Of a DNA stretch of 6,408 bases, positions 1 to 6,071 are shown piece after piece; within the stretch, counting starts at the first letter, position 1; each line of letters starts with the position of its first letter. Origin of the DNA: Saccharicrinis sp050296935 (GTDB lineage: Bacteria; Bacteroidota; Bacteroidia; Bacteroidales; Marinilabiliaceae); assembly GCA_050296935.1 (NCBI GenBank), contig JBNKRV010000065.1, positions 1 to 6,408 on the forward strand, read 5' to 3'. The notes below the pieces were generated by a model. It was not told the origin of the DNA, made no database searches, and saw nothing but the letters and a program-made list of their open reading frames with translations. A program made the translations under genes and the position numbers.

Positions 1-187
1 TTTCATCTCCTGCAACCAAATCGCCCCAAACAAGTTCGGCTGGATAATATTTTGGCGCATTTATGCCTGGTTGCCATTTTAGTTGCAACTTCTCTTTTCT
101 TTGTCCTGTTACACAAGACAATAAATTTATTGCCATAAACAGGTATATTGAACCTTTAACTATCCTATTAAAATAAACTGGCATCAT
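1..187 (-). CDS. DUF2931-like lipoprotein, N-terminus only (cut by window edge)
   Basis: This is the first 62 codons of a gene that runs off the left edge. It starts at a double ATG (182-187) lying inside the last codons of the preceding lipoprotein gene, so the two genes overlap by 20 bases in different frames and are probably translationally coupled. The product has a lipoprotein signal peptide of about 25 residues ending in the lipobox LLSC (Cys25), then a charged linker. After that comes the family hallmark WQPGINAPKYYP, matching WEPGINAPKHYP in the downstream-array paralogues, and then a GD/AGDE segment where the paralogues have GSFSNGE. This makes it at least the sixth family member in the window. 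Beyond the signal peptide it is much more diverged than the intact neighbour, so it is a separate paralogue and not part of the recent repeat. Its function is unknown; it is presumably a membrane-anchored envelope protein. Confidence 0.85.
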   Translation of the reverse strand, partial: MMPVYFNRIVKGSIYLFMAINLLSCVTGQRKEKLQLKWQPGINAPKYYPAELVWGDLVAGDE

Positions 188-1208
188 CCTGATTAATTGA
201 TTTACCTATTTTGCCAGTGCGCTGTATTTCAATTTCCTGTGTGCTACTACATAAAGTAACTGTTAACTTGCGGGCATCGTAATTCGGTTTTAAATGCATT
301 ACATATGGCTCGTTGGGGCAATCGGTACTCATGTTTGCAAATAGCTCAAACATTTCTTTAGTATCAAAATATACTTCTCCATAATATACCACACGATCTT
401 TCACCCACTCAAAATAAATATGGTTAGGTACAGCTTTGGTCTTAAAAAAGTTATTATCCAATTCATCTCCACACATTGTATCCATCTCGCCATTGTAAAA
501 TTCGGGCATAATAAACAAGGTTTTAGTATGTGGTACACCATCTAAGGCTATGGTATAATTGTAACGCTGCCTAAAAATGGTTTTATAAGGCTCTTGCGTT
601 ATGCCATGTTGGGCTATGTATTCAAGGGAGCCTTTGGCCTCTTGCATCGTTAAACGATTATCCTCTTCTCTAGTTTCTGTCATATTCGGAAACATCGATT
701 TCCAATCATACTCCATTTCCTCTCCTTGAAAATGGGCTATTTCTACCGTTCTGCTCCCAGCTACTTTCATCCACAGGGCAACGCCACCCTTGGGATACAA
801 ATTTACAATAAGGTAATAATATCTAAAGTGTTTACCTTTTCGGTCTATATAACCTTGTTTAAACAATGCCCGCATGGTATCGGCAGGAAGTTCAAATTCG
901 CCTTTATAAAATTTATCCTCGGCATGCGAAAACCAGCCAAGGGTTAACTTATTGGGTACAAAATGGCCCGATGACATTTCCATACCTCCCAAGCCCCATC
1001 CGCTATATTGACAAACACCTGTAGTTATTCCACAACTATTTTCGCCGTTTGAAAATGAACCATAAACGCTTGTAATAGGATAGTGTTTAGGGGCATTAAT
1101 TCCAGGTTCCCAGTCTAGCTTAATTGGCTCTTCTTTTTGAGTGGGCTTGCATGAAAATAAATTGAGTGCCATGAGTAAGTAAATTATATTAATGGTTAAT
1201 TGTTTCAT
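168..1208 (-). CDS. Intact DUF2931-like lipoprotein, 346 aa
   Basis: This is the only complete, unbroken member of the array. It has a signal peptide with lipobox LFSC (Cys20), predicting an acylated envelope lipoprotein. The mature start CKPTQKEE is acidic shortly after the cysteine, as in some surface-exposed Bacteroidota lipoproteins, although the acids lie slightly beyond the usual +2 to +6 window. Family hallmarks are WEPGINAPKHYP (33-44), SGWG (69-72), PNKLTLGWFSHAEDKFYKGE (85-104), YPKGGVALWM (138-147) and VEIAHFQGEE (155-164). The second half (about 205-335) seems to repeat the first: PNHIYFEW...YYGE (261-277) echoes PNKLTLGW...FYKGE, and both continue to M..LF. The ATG follows the stop of the 112-residue gene by a 10-base AT-rich leader. 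I recognise the sequence style of DUF2931 (uncharacterised, mainly lipoproteins), but this comes from memory. An immunity role is inferred from tandem paralogy and context. At the sites where paralogues carry G tracts, this gene has interrupted sequence. Confidence 0.92.
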   Translation of the reverse strand: MKQLTINIIYLLMALNLFSCKPTQKEEPIKLDWEPGINAPKHYPITSVYGSFSNGENSCGITTGVCQYSGWGLGGMEMSSGHFVPNKLTLGWFSHAEDKFYKGEFELPADTMRALFKQGYIDRKGKHFRYYYLIVNLYPKGGVALWMKVAGSRTVEIAHFQGEEMEYDWKSMFPNMTETREEDNRLTMQEAKGSLEYIAQHGITQEPYKTIFRQRYNYTIALDGVPHTKTLFIMPEFYNGEMDTMCGDELDNNFFKTKAVPNHIYFEWVKDRVVYYGEVYFDTKEMFELFANMSTDCPNEPYVMHLKPNYDARKLTVTLCSSTQEIEIQRTGKIGKSINQDDASLF

Positions 1209-1578
1209 AATTATTTCTTTATCCTGCTATTATATTGCGCGATGGTTTTGTACGTATACTGGCAGCATAGGGATCAAAATATGCAATGCCCGTAGCGGCT
1301 TTCAAATTACTACATTCGTGCGAAGTGTGAAAATATTGAGCACGTAAGTACCTTAGCGTTAAATGATCATTGATTTTCTGCTGTAAAGCCGGGTGGCCTG
1401 GATAATCATTGGCATTTAGTTCATTATTGGTTTCTGTAGTAGATAAGGTATTAGCAACATTCATTTTATGCTCCACCACCGATACTTTATTTACGCTGGT
1501 TGACATTGATGCTGCCACATAAGGCTCAACCAATGCCGATATAGGCTGCTCTCGCATTTTTAATAGCTCTATTTCCCT
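286..1578 (-). repeat. Direct repeat, copy 1 (112-aa gene plus lipoprotein gene)
   Basis: This segment matches 4801-6092 nearly base for base, including the 10-base intergenic leader. Homology ends sharply at the AGGGAAATA side (1570-1578) and fades in the last 40 or so codons of the lipoprotein gene. The offset between copies is 4514-4515 bases, and the one-base change is explained by the G7 tract. The two copies have the same orientation, so recombination between them would delete or amplify everything between. Confidence 0.85.
1219..1557 (-). CDS. 112-aa protein of unknown function (copy 1), possibly the 3' half of a split gene
   Basis: I do not recognise this protein. It has no signal peptide and no membrane segment. 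Its middle is polar and Asn/Thr-rich (NVANTLSTTETNNELNANDY, residues 33-52), followed by a conserved-looking block LRYLRAQYFHTSHECSNLKA (70-89) and then FDPYAAS, ending IRTKPSRNIIAG. By hand alignment it differs from the copy at 5733-6071 at seven of 112 positions. It sits 10 bases upstream of an intact DUF2931-like lipoprotein gene, and its paralogue has the identical spacing to another, so the pair is a unit. ATG 1555-1557 is the only ATG available, but the frame stays open 19 codons further upstream (to a TAA at 1615-1617). Those codons (REIELLKM) resemble the paralogue's (REIKLLKM), which suggests the true protein extended further. It could be the C-terminal tip of a toxin whose neighbour confers immunity; that is inference. 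Confidence 0.65.
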   Translation of the reverse strand: MREQPISALVEPYVAASMSTSVNKVSVVEHKMNVANTLSTTETNNELNANDYPGHPALQQKINDHLTLRYLRAQYFHTSHECSNLKAATGIAYFDPYAASIRTKPSRNIIAG

Positions 1579-1958
1579 GTTAATTTGTTTACGCAGTATG
1601 TCATCGGTTCTGCCTTATCAAACACATAGGCTCGTAATCGCTGATTGGTATAGTTTAACTCTTCTGGTATTTTATTTAGCCTTACAATTTTATCTTTAAA
1701 CTTCACCCCCTGGGTATTAAGTTGTGCCTTATCCTTCATAATAAGTAGAGGAATAAAGCTATATTGGTTTTTCACAAACTTAGTACCTACTGTTTTAATG
1801 TACCCCTGTGCATTAATCAAACCTTTAGTTATAGTACCCAAATAACCGAATTTACACTCCAATTGTTTTTCGCTCCAATACCAACCTTCTTCTAGTAAAT
1901 ATTCTACTTCGTCCTTCATATCGTAATAACTACCTGCAAATATTACTTTATCCTTCAC
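1569..1958 (-). CDS. 129-aa protein of unknown function, possibly the 5' part of a split gene
   Basis: I do not recognise this protein. It starts at GTG (1956-1958), which overlaps the 3' end of the LRR gene by 11 bases; an alternative start is the ATG 13 codons in (MKDEVEYLLEEGWYW). There is no signal peptide or obvious membrane helix. Visible features are an aromatic, acidic N-terminus (EEGWYWSEK), a Gly/Lys middle (LGTITKGLINAQGYIKTVGT, about 40-59) and a basic stretch FKDKIVRLNKIPEELNYTNQ (87-106), followed by LRAYVFDKAEPMTYCVNKL. The reading frame ends at TAG 1569-1571, just after ACAGGGAAA. One extra G in the GGG at 1575-1577 would read NKLTGEIELLKMREQP straight into the next gene, giving a protein of about 246 aa, so this looks like the front part of a frameshifted gene. 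It may also lack its own true N-terminus, since a stop lies just upstream of the GTG. No copy exists elsewhere in the window. Confidence 0.6.
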   Translation of the reverse strand: MKDKVIFAGSYYDMKDEVEYLLEEGWYWSEKQLECKFGYLGTITKGLINAQGYIKTVGTKFVKNQYSFIPLLIMKDKAQLNTQGVKFKDKIVRLNKIPEELNYTNQRLRAYVFDKAEPMTYCVNKLTGK

Positions 1959-3666
1959 CCTCCTTAATTGGAACTGTCAGAAATCTTCTTCTATAACGGC
2001 GATAATAAATCTCGAAAACTACTAGCGACATTACCAATGTTATACCTTGAGCAATAACAAAGCCCAAAATAAAGAGATCTTCCATATCACTATCCCCCTT
2101 CATTGTATCTAAAAACTCCTTGGATAAATATACTTTACCAATAAAACTAAGTAACATTAATAATAAAATAGAGGCCACACTTGATACTATTAATATAAAA
2201 TAAGCTTTTGAAAAGGATTTTAGCCATGAGACTCTAAATACAGATTTTACGAGAAATACATACAAAATACCATTCCATAAAAACTGATTGAGATTGAATA
2301 CGGTTGACAAAAAAAGCAAACCAGATATAACTCCAGGCAATAAGCGCATAAATACCCCAAAGAAGATTATAGACCATATAAGGTAAATAGGTAAGAAAAT
2401 TATATACTGCACATAACGATGTATCTTGGATTTACGAAGAGGCTCCTTAGGTACAAATATTGTTTTAACTTTCGGGAATTTCTTTCTGCGGTATACTACC
2501 CTAGCAATAACACCACCTATAACTAGTATAAAAATAACTAATGGATGGCCCATCAGTACCGAATACAATGATGTTTCAAACGCATTACAATGGCAATCTT
2601 CCTTCAATTCACTTTTATTCTCAGGAGAGCAAGGATAAGCAGATCGTGAATGACCTTGAAAACTTATTAAATCAGGAAGAGCATTTATGCAAGACGCATC
2701 AGTAAAGGGATTATTTGAAACATCGAGTTTTTGTAAACTTGTAATCTTACTTAGAGGAGTTAAATCTGTAATTTCATTATGCCATATTTGTAACTCCTGT
2801 AATTTTTTTAAATGAATGAGTGGACTAATGTCAACTATTTGATTATTATTAAGGTTCAAATATTCAAGATTGATTCCTTTTTCAATCCCATCTATTGAAG
2901 AAATGAGGTTATCTGCAACAGAAAGAAACTCAAGTGAATGCCACGAAATATCCAATTCTTTGATCTTATTTCCACTTAAGGTTAAAAAAGTGATCCCTTT
3001 ACAATTCTTTATAAACGAAGTTGACTCTAAATCACAGAACATGATGTCAACAATTCTTAAACTATCAATACTTTGCCAATCTCCTATTTGTTTTATTTGA
3101 CAAGAAGTAATCTCGATCTCTTTCAATGTTTTTATTTTCGCTAAAGAACTAATATCTCCCAAATTACAATGACTAAAATCTATAATTCTCAATTTCTTTA
3201 ATTGGCCAATAGCTTGTATTTGTGATTCTGTAAAATATTTGTAATCATCAAATCTTAATATTTCCAAGTTTTTAATAGCTGCAATACTGGCAAAATTGAT
3301 TTCTACAAAGTTTTTGTTTATAGTTAGTCTTCTCAAATTGGGCAACTTTGATAAGCAACTAAAATCTGTTATATCACAATTCTGGAACTCTAAGTCTTCT
3401 ATACTTCGGAGTGTTGCAAATAACGATATATCAACGATTTTCATCTTTCGGTTTTCGTCTGCCCAAACCTGTATTCGTGTTCTACCTTTATAATAATCAT
3501 AAAACCCTTTTACTCCTTTATGATGATAATCAATTTCAGGATCTTCAATAGTTAGTGCCTCTAGCATCTCCTTCTGTGAAGGAGTAAGTTGAGTATCAGT
3601 TACATTTCGGCCAAAAACAACCTGAACGAGAACTATAAAAGTGAGAAGTATATATATTTTTTTCAT
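1948..3666 (-). CDS. Secreted leucine-rich-repeat protein with multi-pass membrane C-terminus, 572 aa
   Basis: I chose ATG 3664-3666 rather than the in-frame ATG 33 bases upstream because it starts a clean signal peptide (MKKIYILLTFIVLVQVVFG). A region of about 65 residues precedes roughly ten leucine-rich repeats (about 88-336) of the 22-residue internalin/SDS22-like type. Clear examples are LEYLNLNNNQIVDISPLIHL and LQKLDVSNNPFTD. A cysteine-rich segment follows (CSPENK...EDCHC, Cys346, 358 and 360). Next are about five hydrophobic segments (374-392, 419-439, 442-473, 488-510 and 531-555), with basic RRKK and YYRRYRRR flanks. The expected topology puts the repeats outside the cytoplasmic membrane as a binding surface. 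The start overlaps the stop of a short upstream frame (TAATG), and the end overlaps the next gene by 11 bases, so it is co-transcribed with them. It is the only non-DUF2931 envelope protein in the array. A role as a cognate immunity or binding protein is inferred; I know no named family with this architecture. Confidence 0.88.
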   Translation of the reverse strand: MKKIYILLTFIVLVQVVFGRNVTDTQLTPSQKEMLEALTIEDPEIDYHHKGVKGFYDYYKGRTRIQVWADENRKMKIVDISLFATLRSIEDLEFQNCDITDFSCLSKLPNLRRLTINKNFVEINFASIAAIKNLEILRFDDYKYFTESQIQAIGQLKKLRIIDFSHCNLGDISSLAKIKTLKEIEITSCQIKQIGDWQSIDSLRIVDIMFCDLESTSFIKNCKGITFLTLSGNKIKELDISWHSLEFLSVADNLISSIDGIEKGINLEYLNLNNNQIVDISPLIHLKKLQELQIWHNEITDLTPLSKITSLQKLDVSNNPFTDASCINALPDLISFQGHSRSAYPCSPENKSELKEDCHCNAFETSLYSVLMGHPLVIFILVIGGVIARVVYRRKKFPKVKTIFVPKEPLRKSKIHRYVQYIIFLPIYLIWSIIFFGVFMRLLPGVISGLLFLSTVFNLNQFLWNGILYVFLVKSVFRVSWLKSFSKAYFILIVSSVASILLLMLLSFIGKVYLSKEFLDTMKGDSDMEDLFILGFVIAQGITLVMSLVVFEIYYRRYRRRFLTVPIKEGEG

Positions 3667-3812
3667 TATCCCTGTTTTTTTTGAGGAGATCCAAAACATG
3701 AAGACAAGTTAGCTTTTATTTTGTCAGTCATAAATGTATGACTGAGACTGTGTGAAATAACAGCTAAGTAAGGAATTCCTCCTGGTAAAGTTTCAAAGTC
3801 GTACTTTGGCAT
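3666..3812 (-). CDS. Possible 48-codon frame, perhaps a remnant 3' end of a lost gene before the LRR gene
   Basis: This frame runs from an ATG at 3810-3812, which lies out of frame inside the truncated lipoprotein gene, to a TAA at 3666-3668. That stop overlaps the LRR start as TAATG, an arrangement typical of translational coupling. The product begins MPKYDFETLPGG and ends CFGSPQKKQG. It has no signal peptide and I recognise no domain. DUF2931 homology stops at about 3806, so nearly all of this frame belongs to the foreign sequence joined there. The simplest reading is that it is the tail of the gene that originally preceded the LRR gene, with its upstream part replaced by lipoprotein sequence during recombination. 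It could instead be a chance open frame, since 48 codons is short. A perfect hairpin (3724-3745) lies inside it. Confidence 0.3.
   Translation of the reverse strand: MPKYDFETLPGGIPYLAVISHSLSHTFMTDKIKANLSSCFGSPQKKQG
3724..3745. repeat. Perfect 9-bp inverted repeat with 4-base loop
   Basis: TCAGTCATA is followed by AATG and then its exact complement TATGACTGA. It lies between the truncated lipoprotein gene and the LRR gene. On the transcribed (minus) strand the downstream arm is followed by CAAAATAAAAG, not a T run, so it is not a standard intrinsic terminator. It could be an mRNA stem, a protein-binding palindrome or chance. Its position close to a recombination junction is suggestive but not conclusive. 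Confidence 0.5.
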
Positions 3813-4654
3813 CGAAAAATATTTCGCCATAATATACAACTCTGTCTTTTACCCATGTAAAATAGATCTCTTTAGGCACAGCTTTGGTTTTAAAAAAGTT
3901 ATTTTCCAATCCTTCTTTTGCCATTACCTCGTATTCCCCATTATAAAACTGGGGTGTAACACTTACCGTTTTTTCATGCGGTACCCCATCAATTACAATG
4001 GTATAATTATAACGCTGCCTGTAAATGGTTTTAAATGGCTCTTGCGTTATACCGTGTTGGGCTATGTATTCCTTGGATCCTTTAGTTTGCATTAAAACAA
4101 ATTCATTATACTCTTCTCTGTTATATTTTGTCATATATGGATACATCGATTTCCAGTCGTACTCCATTTCTTCACCCTGAAAGTGGGCAATTTCTACCAT
4201 TCTGCAGCCACCTGATTCCATCCATAAAGCAACCCCCCCCCATGGGATAAACATTAACCACCAAATTGCTGTATCTAAAAAAATCTCCATCTCTATCTAT
4301 GTATCCTTGTTTAAACAAAGCTCGAATGGTATCTTCAGGAAGCGCAAATTCGCCCTTGTAGAACTTATCTTCGGCATGGGAAAACCAGCCAATTTCAAGT
4401 TTATTGGGTACAAAATGCCCTGTAGACATCTCCATCCCAGATTCGCCCCATCCATCAGATTGAGTTGCTCCTGTAGCTATAGAACAAAACTTATCACCAC
4501 TTGAAAATGAACCAAAAATTGTTCGAATAGGATAATATTTTGGGGCATTAATTCCAGGTTCCCAGTCAAGCTTAATTTGCTCTTCTTTTTGAGTGGGCTT
4601 GCATGAAAATAAATTGAGTGCCATGAGTACAAATGCGAAGTGCCTTATTGTCAT
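3793..4654 (-). pseudogene. DUF2931-like lipoprotein gene, frameshifted at a G9 tract and truncated at its 3' end
   Basis: The N-terminal part (4654 to about 4240) encodes a signal peptide with lipobox LFSC (Cys18), then WEPGINAPKYYP, DGWG, PNKLEIGWFSHAEDKFYKGE and VVNVYP, all closely matching the intact copy. At the run of nine G (4233-4241) the frame slips and ends after 160 codons. The downstream frame resumes with GGVALWM, VEIAHFQGEEMEYDW, RYNYTIVIDG and EIYFTWVKDRVVYYGE, and closes at TGA 3793-3795. Eight Gs would restore one frame of about 286 residues. Even then the gene is short: homology stops after FFDAK and the last 60 or so residues of the family are replaced by VRL-stop. It starts 31 bases after the preceding lipoprotein stop. 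It is either a dead gene, a phase-variable gene in the OFF state, or the product of a sequencing slip at the homopolymer; the truncation is independent of that question. Confidence 0.85.
4233..4241 (-). repeat. Poly-G tract (G9 on the coding strand) at a frameshift
   Basis: Nine consecutive C on the plus strand are read as G9 in the gene, within codons for YPMGG(V)ALWM. The intact paralogue has AAGGGTGGCGTT at the same place, and the in-frame equivalent here would be ATG GGG GGG GTT, meaning eight G. The tract is therefore exactly one base too long. Such runs slip during replication and are classic phase-variation switches, but they are also typical sites of sequencing error. Confidence 0.9.
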
Positions 4655-4685
4655 AATTAGATGGTTGAACTTATATATTTATAAA

Positions 4686-5722
4686 TTAAATATTAGCTTC
4701 TTTCTGATTAATTGATTTACCAATTTTCCCTGTTCTTTGTATCTCTATTTCCTGAGTGCTACTATTTAGGGTAACTCTGAGTTTACGAGTGCTGTAATCC
4801 GGTTTTAAATGCATTACATATGGCTCGTTGGGGCAATCGGTACTCATGTTTGCAAAGAGCTCAAACATTTCTTTAGCATCAAAATATACTTCTCCATAAT
4901 ATACCACACGATCTTTCACCCACTCAAAATAAATATGGTTAGGTACAGCTTTGGTCTTAAAAAAGTTATTATCCAGCTCTTCACCTCGCATTGTATCCAT
5001 TTCGCCATTGTAAAATTCGGGCATAATAAACAAGGTTTTAGCATGGGGTACACCATCTAAGGCTATGGTATAATTGTAACGCTGCCTAAAAATGGTTTTA
5101 TAAGGCTCTTGCGTTATGCCATGTTGGGCTATGTATTCAAGGGAGCCTTTGGCTCTATCCATAATAATTTTATTATAATCTTCTCTAGTTTCTGTCATAT
5201 TCGGATACATCGATTTCCAATCATACTCCATTTCCTCTCCTTGAAAATGGGCTATTTCTACCGTTCTGCTCCCACCAACATCCATCCATAGGGCAACTCC
5301 TCCCTTGGGATAAACATTTACAATAAGTCCGTTATAGCGAAAGTGAATTCCTTTTCTACCCGTATAACCTTGTTTAAACAATGCCCGCATGGTATCGGCA
5401 GGAAGCTCAAATTCGCCTTTGTAAAATTTATCCTCGGCATGCGAAAACCAGCCAAGGGTTAACTTATTGGGTACAAAATGGCCCGATGACATTTCCATAC
5501 CTCCTAAGCCCCATCCGCCATTTCGACACCCCCCCTAGTTATTCCACAACTATTTTCGCCGTTTGAAAACCAACCAAAAATGGTTCTAATAGGATAGTGT
5601 TTAGGGGCATTAATACCAGGTTCCCAGTCTAGCTTAATTGGCTCTTCTTTTTGAGTGGGCTTGCATGCAAATAAATTGAGTGCCATGAGTAAGTAAATTA
5701 TATTAATGGTTAATTGTTTCAT
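4686..5722 (-). pseudogene. DUF2931-like lipoprotein gene, frameshifted at a G7 tract (otherwise full length)
   Basis: This is a close relative of the intact gene at 168-1208, with the same signal peptide except that the lipobox is LFAC. The frame breaks at seven G (5529-5535): the first frame ends after 72 codons, and the rest (5498-4686) continues in another frame from GWGLGGMEMSSG to the normal C-terminus EIEIQRTGKIGKSIN. Alignment to the intact copy shows one missing base. With G8 the segment would read ACT AGG GGG GGG TGT, the same length as ACT ACA GGT GTT TGT there, giving a 345-residue protein. Differences from the intact copy are clustered (residues about 46-66, 120-150, 176-192 and 305-320) and separated by near-identical blocks. 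Some variant segments (PIRTIFG, VNVYP, KSMYP) match the neighbouring gene at 3793-4654 instead, which suggests gene conversion. It follows the 112-residue gene with the same 10-base AT-rich leader as copy 1. It is a pseudogene, a phase-OFF gene or a sequencing slip. Confidence 0.85.
5529..5535 (-). repeat. Poly-G tract (G7 on the coding strand) at a frameshift
   Basis: Seven consecutive C on the plus strand are read as G7 near codon 63 of the lipoprotein gene. The homologous stretch in the intact gene is CAGGTGTTTGTC, with no run. Length comparison shows that one base is missing, so G8 would be in frame. This site is at a different position in the gene from the G9 tract of the adjacent paralogue, so the two tracts arose independently. 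Confidence 0.88.
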
Positions 5723-5732
5723 AATTATTTCT

Positions 5733-6071
5733 TTATCCTGCTATTATATTGCGCGATGGTTTTGTACGTATACTGGCTGCAAAGGGATCAAAATATGCAA
5801 TGCCCGTAGCGGCTTTTAAATTACTACATTCGTGCGAAGTGTGAAAATATTGAGCACGTAAGTACCTTAGTGTTAAATGATCATTGATTTTTTGCTGTAA
5901 AGACGGGTGGTCTGGATAATCATTGGCATTTAGTTCTTTATTGGTTTCTGTAGTAGGTAAGGTATTAGCAACATTCATTTTATGCTCCACCACCGATACT
6001 TTATTTACGCTGGTTGACATTGATGCTGCCACATAAGGCTCACCCAATGACGATATAGGCTGCTCTCGCAT
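5733..6071 (-). CDS. 112-aa protein of unknown function (copy 2)
   Basis: This is a paralogue of the protein at 1219-1557, with seven hand-counted substitutions (A8S, V10G, S39P, N44K, G53D, A56S and Y97F) and the same LRYLRAQYFHTSHECSNLKA block and IRTKPSRNIIAG ending. The homologous ATG (6069-6071) was chosen. An in-frame ATG at 6108-6110 would add 13 residues, but part of those (MERFGE) come from the lipoprotein sequence fused upstream, read out of frame. Homology with copy 1 begins abruptly at about 6092, inside the coding frame (REIKLLKM), so both copies look like the C-terminal portion of something longer. It is followed after 10 bases by a lipoprotein gene, as in copy 1. Only conservative or scattered changes have accumulated and the frame is intact, which suggests it is or was recently under selection. 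No function is recognised; a toxin-tip role is conjecture. Confidence 0.65.
   Translation of the reverse strand: MREQPISSLGEPYVAASMSTSVNKVSVVEHKMNVANTLPTTETNKELNANDYPDHPSLQQKINDHLTLRYLRAQYFHTSHECSNLKAATGIAYFDPFAASIRTKPSRNIIAG

Noticed and set aside
786..794. CAAATTTA on the plus strand, a match in reverse to the Bacteroidota -7 promoter motif TAnnTTTG
   Set aside because: It lies deep inside the intact lipoprotein coding region with no gene start nearby and no convincing -33 element; chance is likely.
726..947. Plus-strand open frames opposite the lipoprotein genes (such as 726-947, 4307-4504, 4809-5060, 5109-5291 and 5381-5566)
   Set aside because: They are antisense to conserved minus-strand coding sequence. 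They recur at matching places in different paralogues only because the sense sequence is repeated, and none shows its own leader or recognisable protein.
1956..1968. Shine-Dalgarno-like AAGGAGG before the GTG of the 129-aa gene
   Set aside because: It directly abuts the GTG, leaving no normal spacing. It is explained as codons of the overlapping LRR C-terminus, and Bacteroidota rarely rely on such sites.
2426..3493. Plus-strand open frames opposite the LRR gene (2426-2638, 2870-3100 and 3296-3493)
   Set aside because: The minus strand encodes a coherent LRR and membrane protein over the same bases; the opposite frames are low-complexity shadows.
3664..3699. Longer start for the LRR gene at 3699 (MFWISSKKTGIMKK...)
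   Set aside because: It would place 11 polar or mixed residues before a clean signal peptide. The internal ATG at 3666 gives the standard signal and the TAATG overlap.
3700..3792. Intrinsic terminator between the truncated lipoprotein gene and the LRR gene
   Set aside because: The 9-bp stem there is not followed by a T run on the transcribed strand, and the downstream gene starts with a TAATG overlap, favouring read-through.
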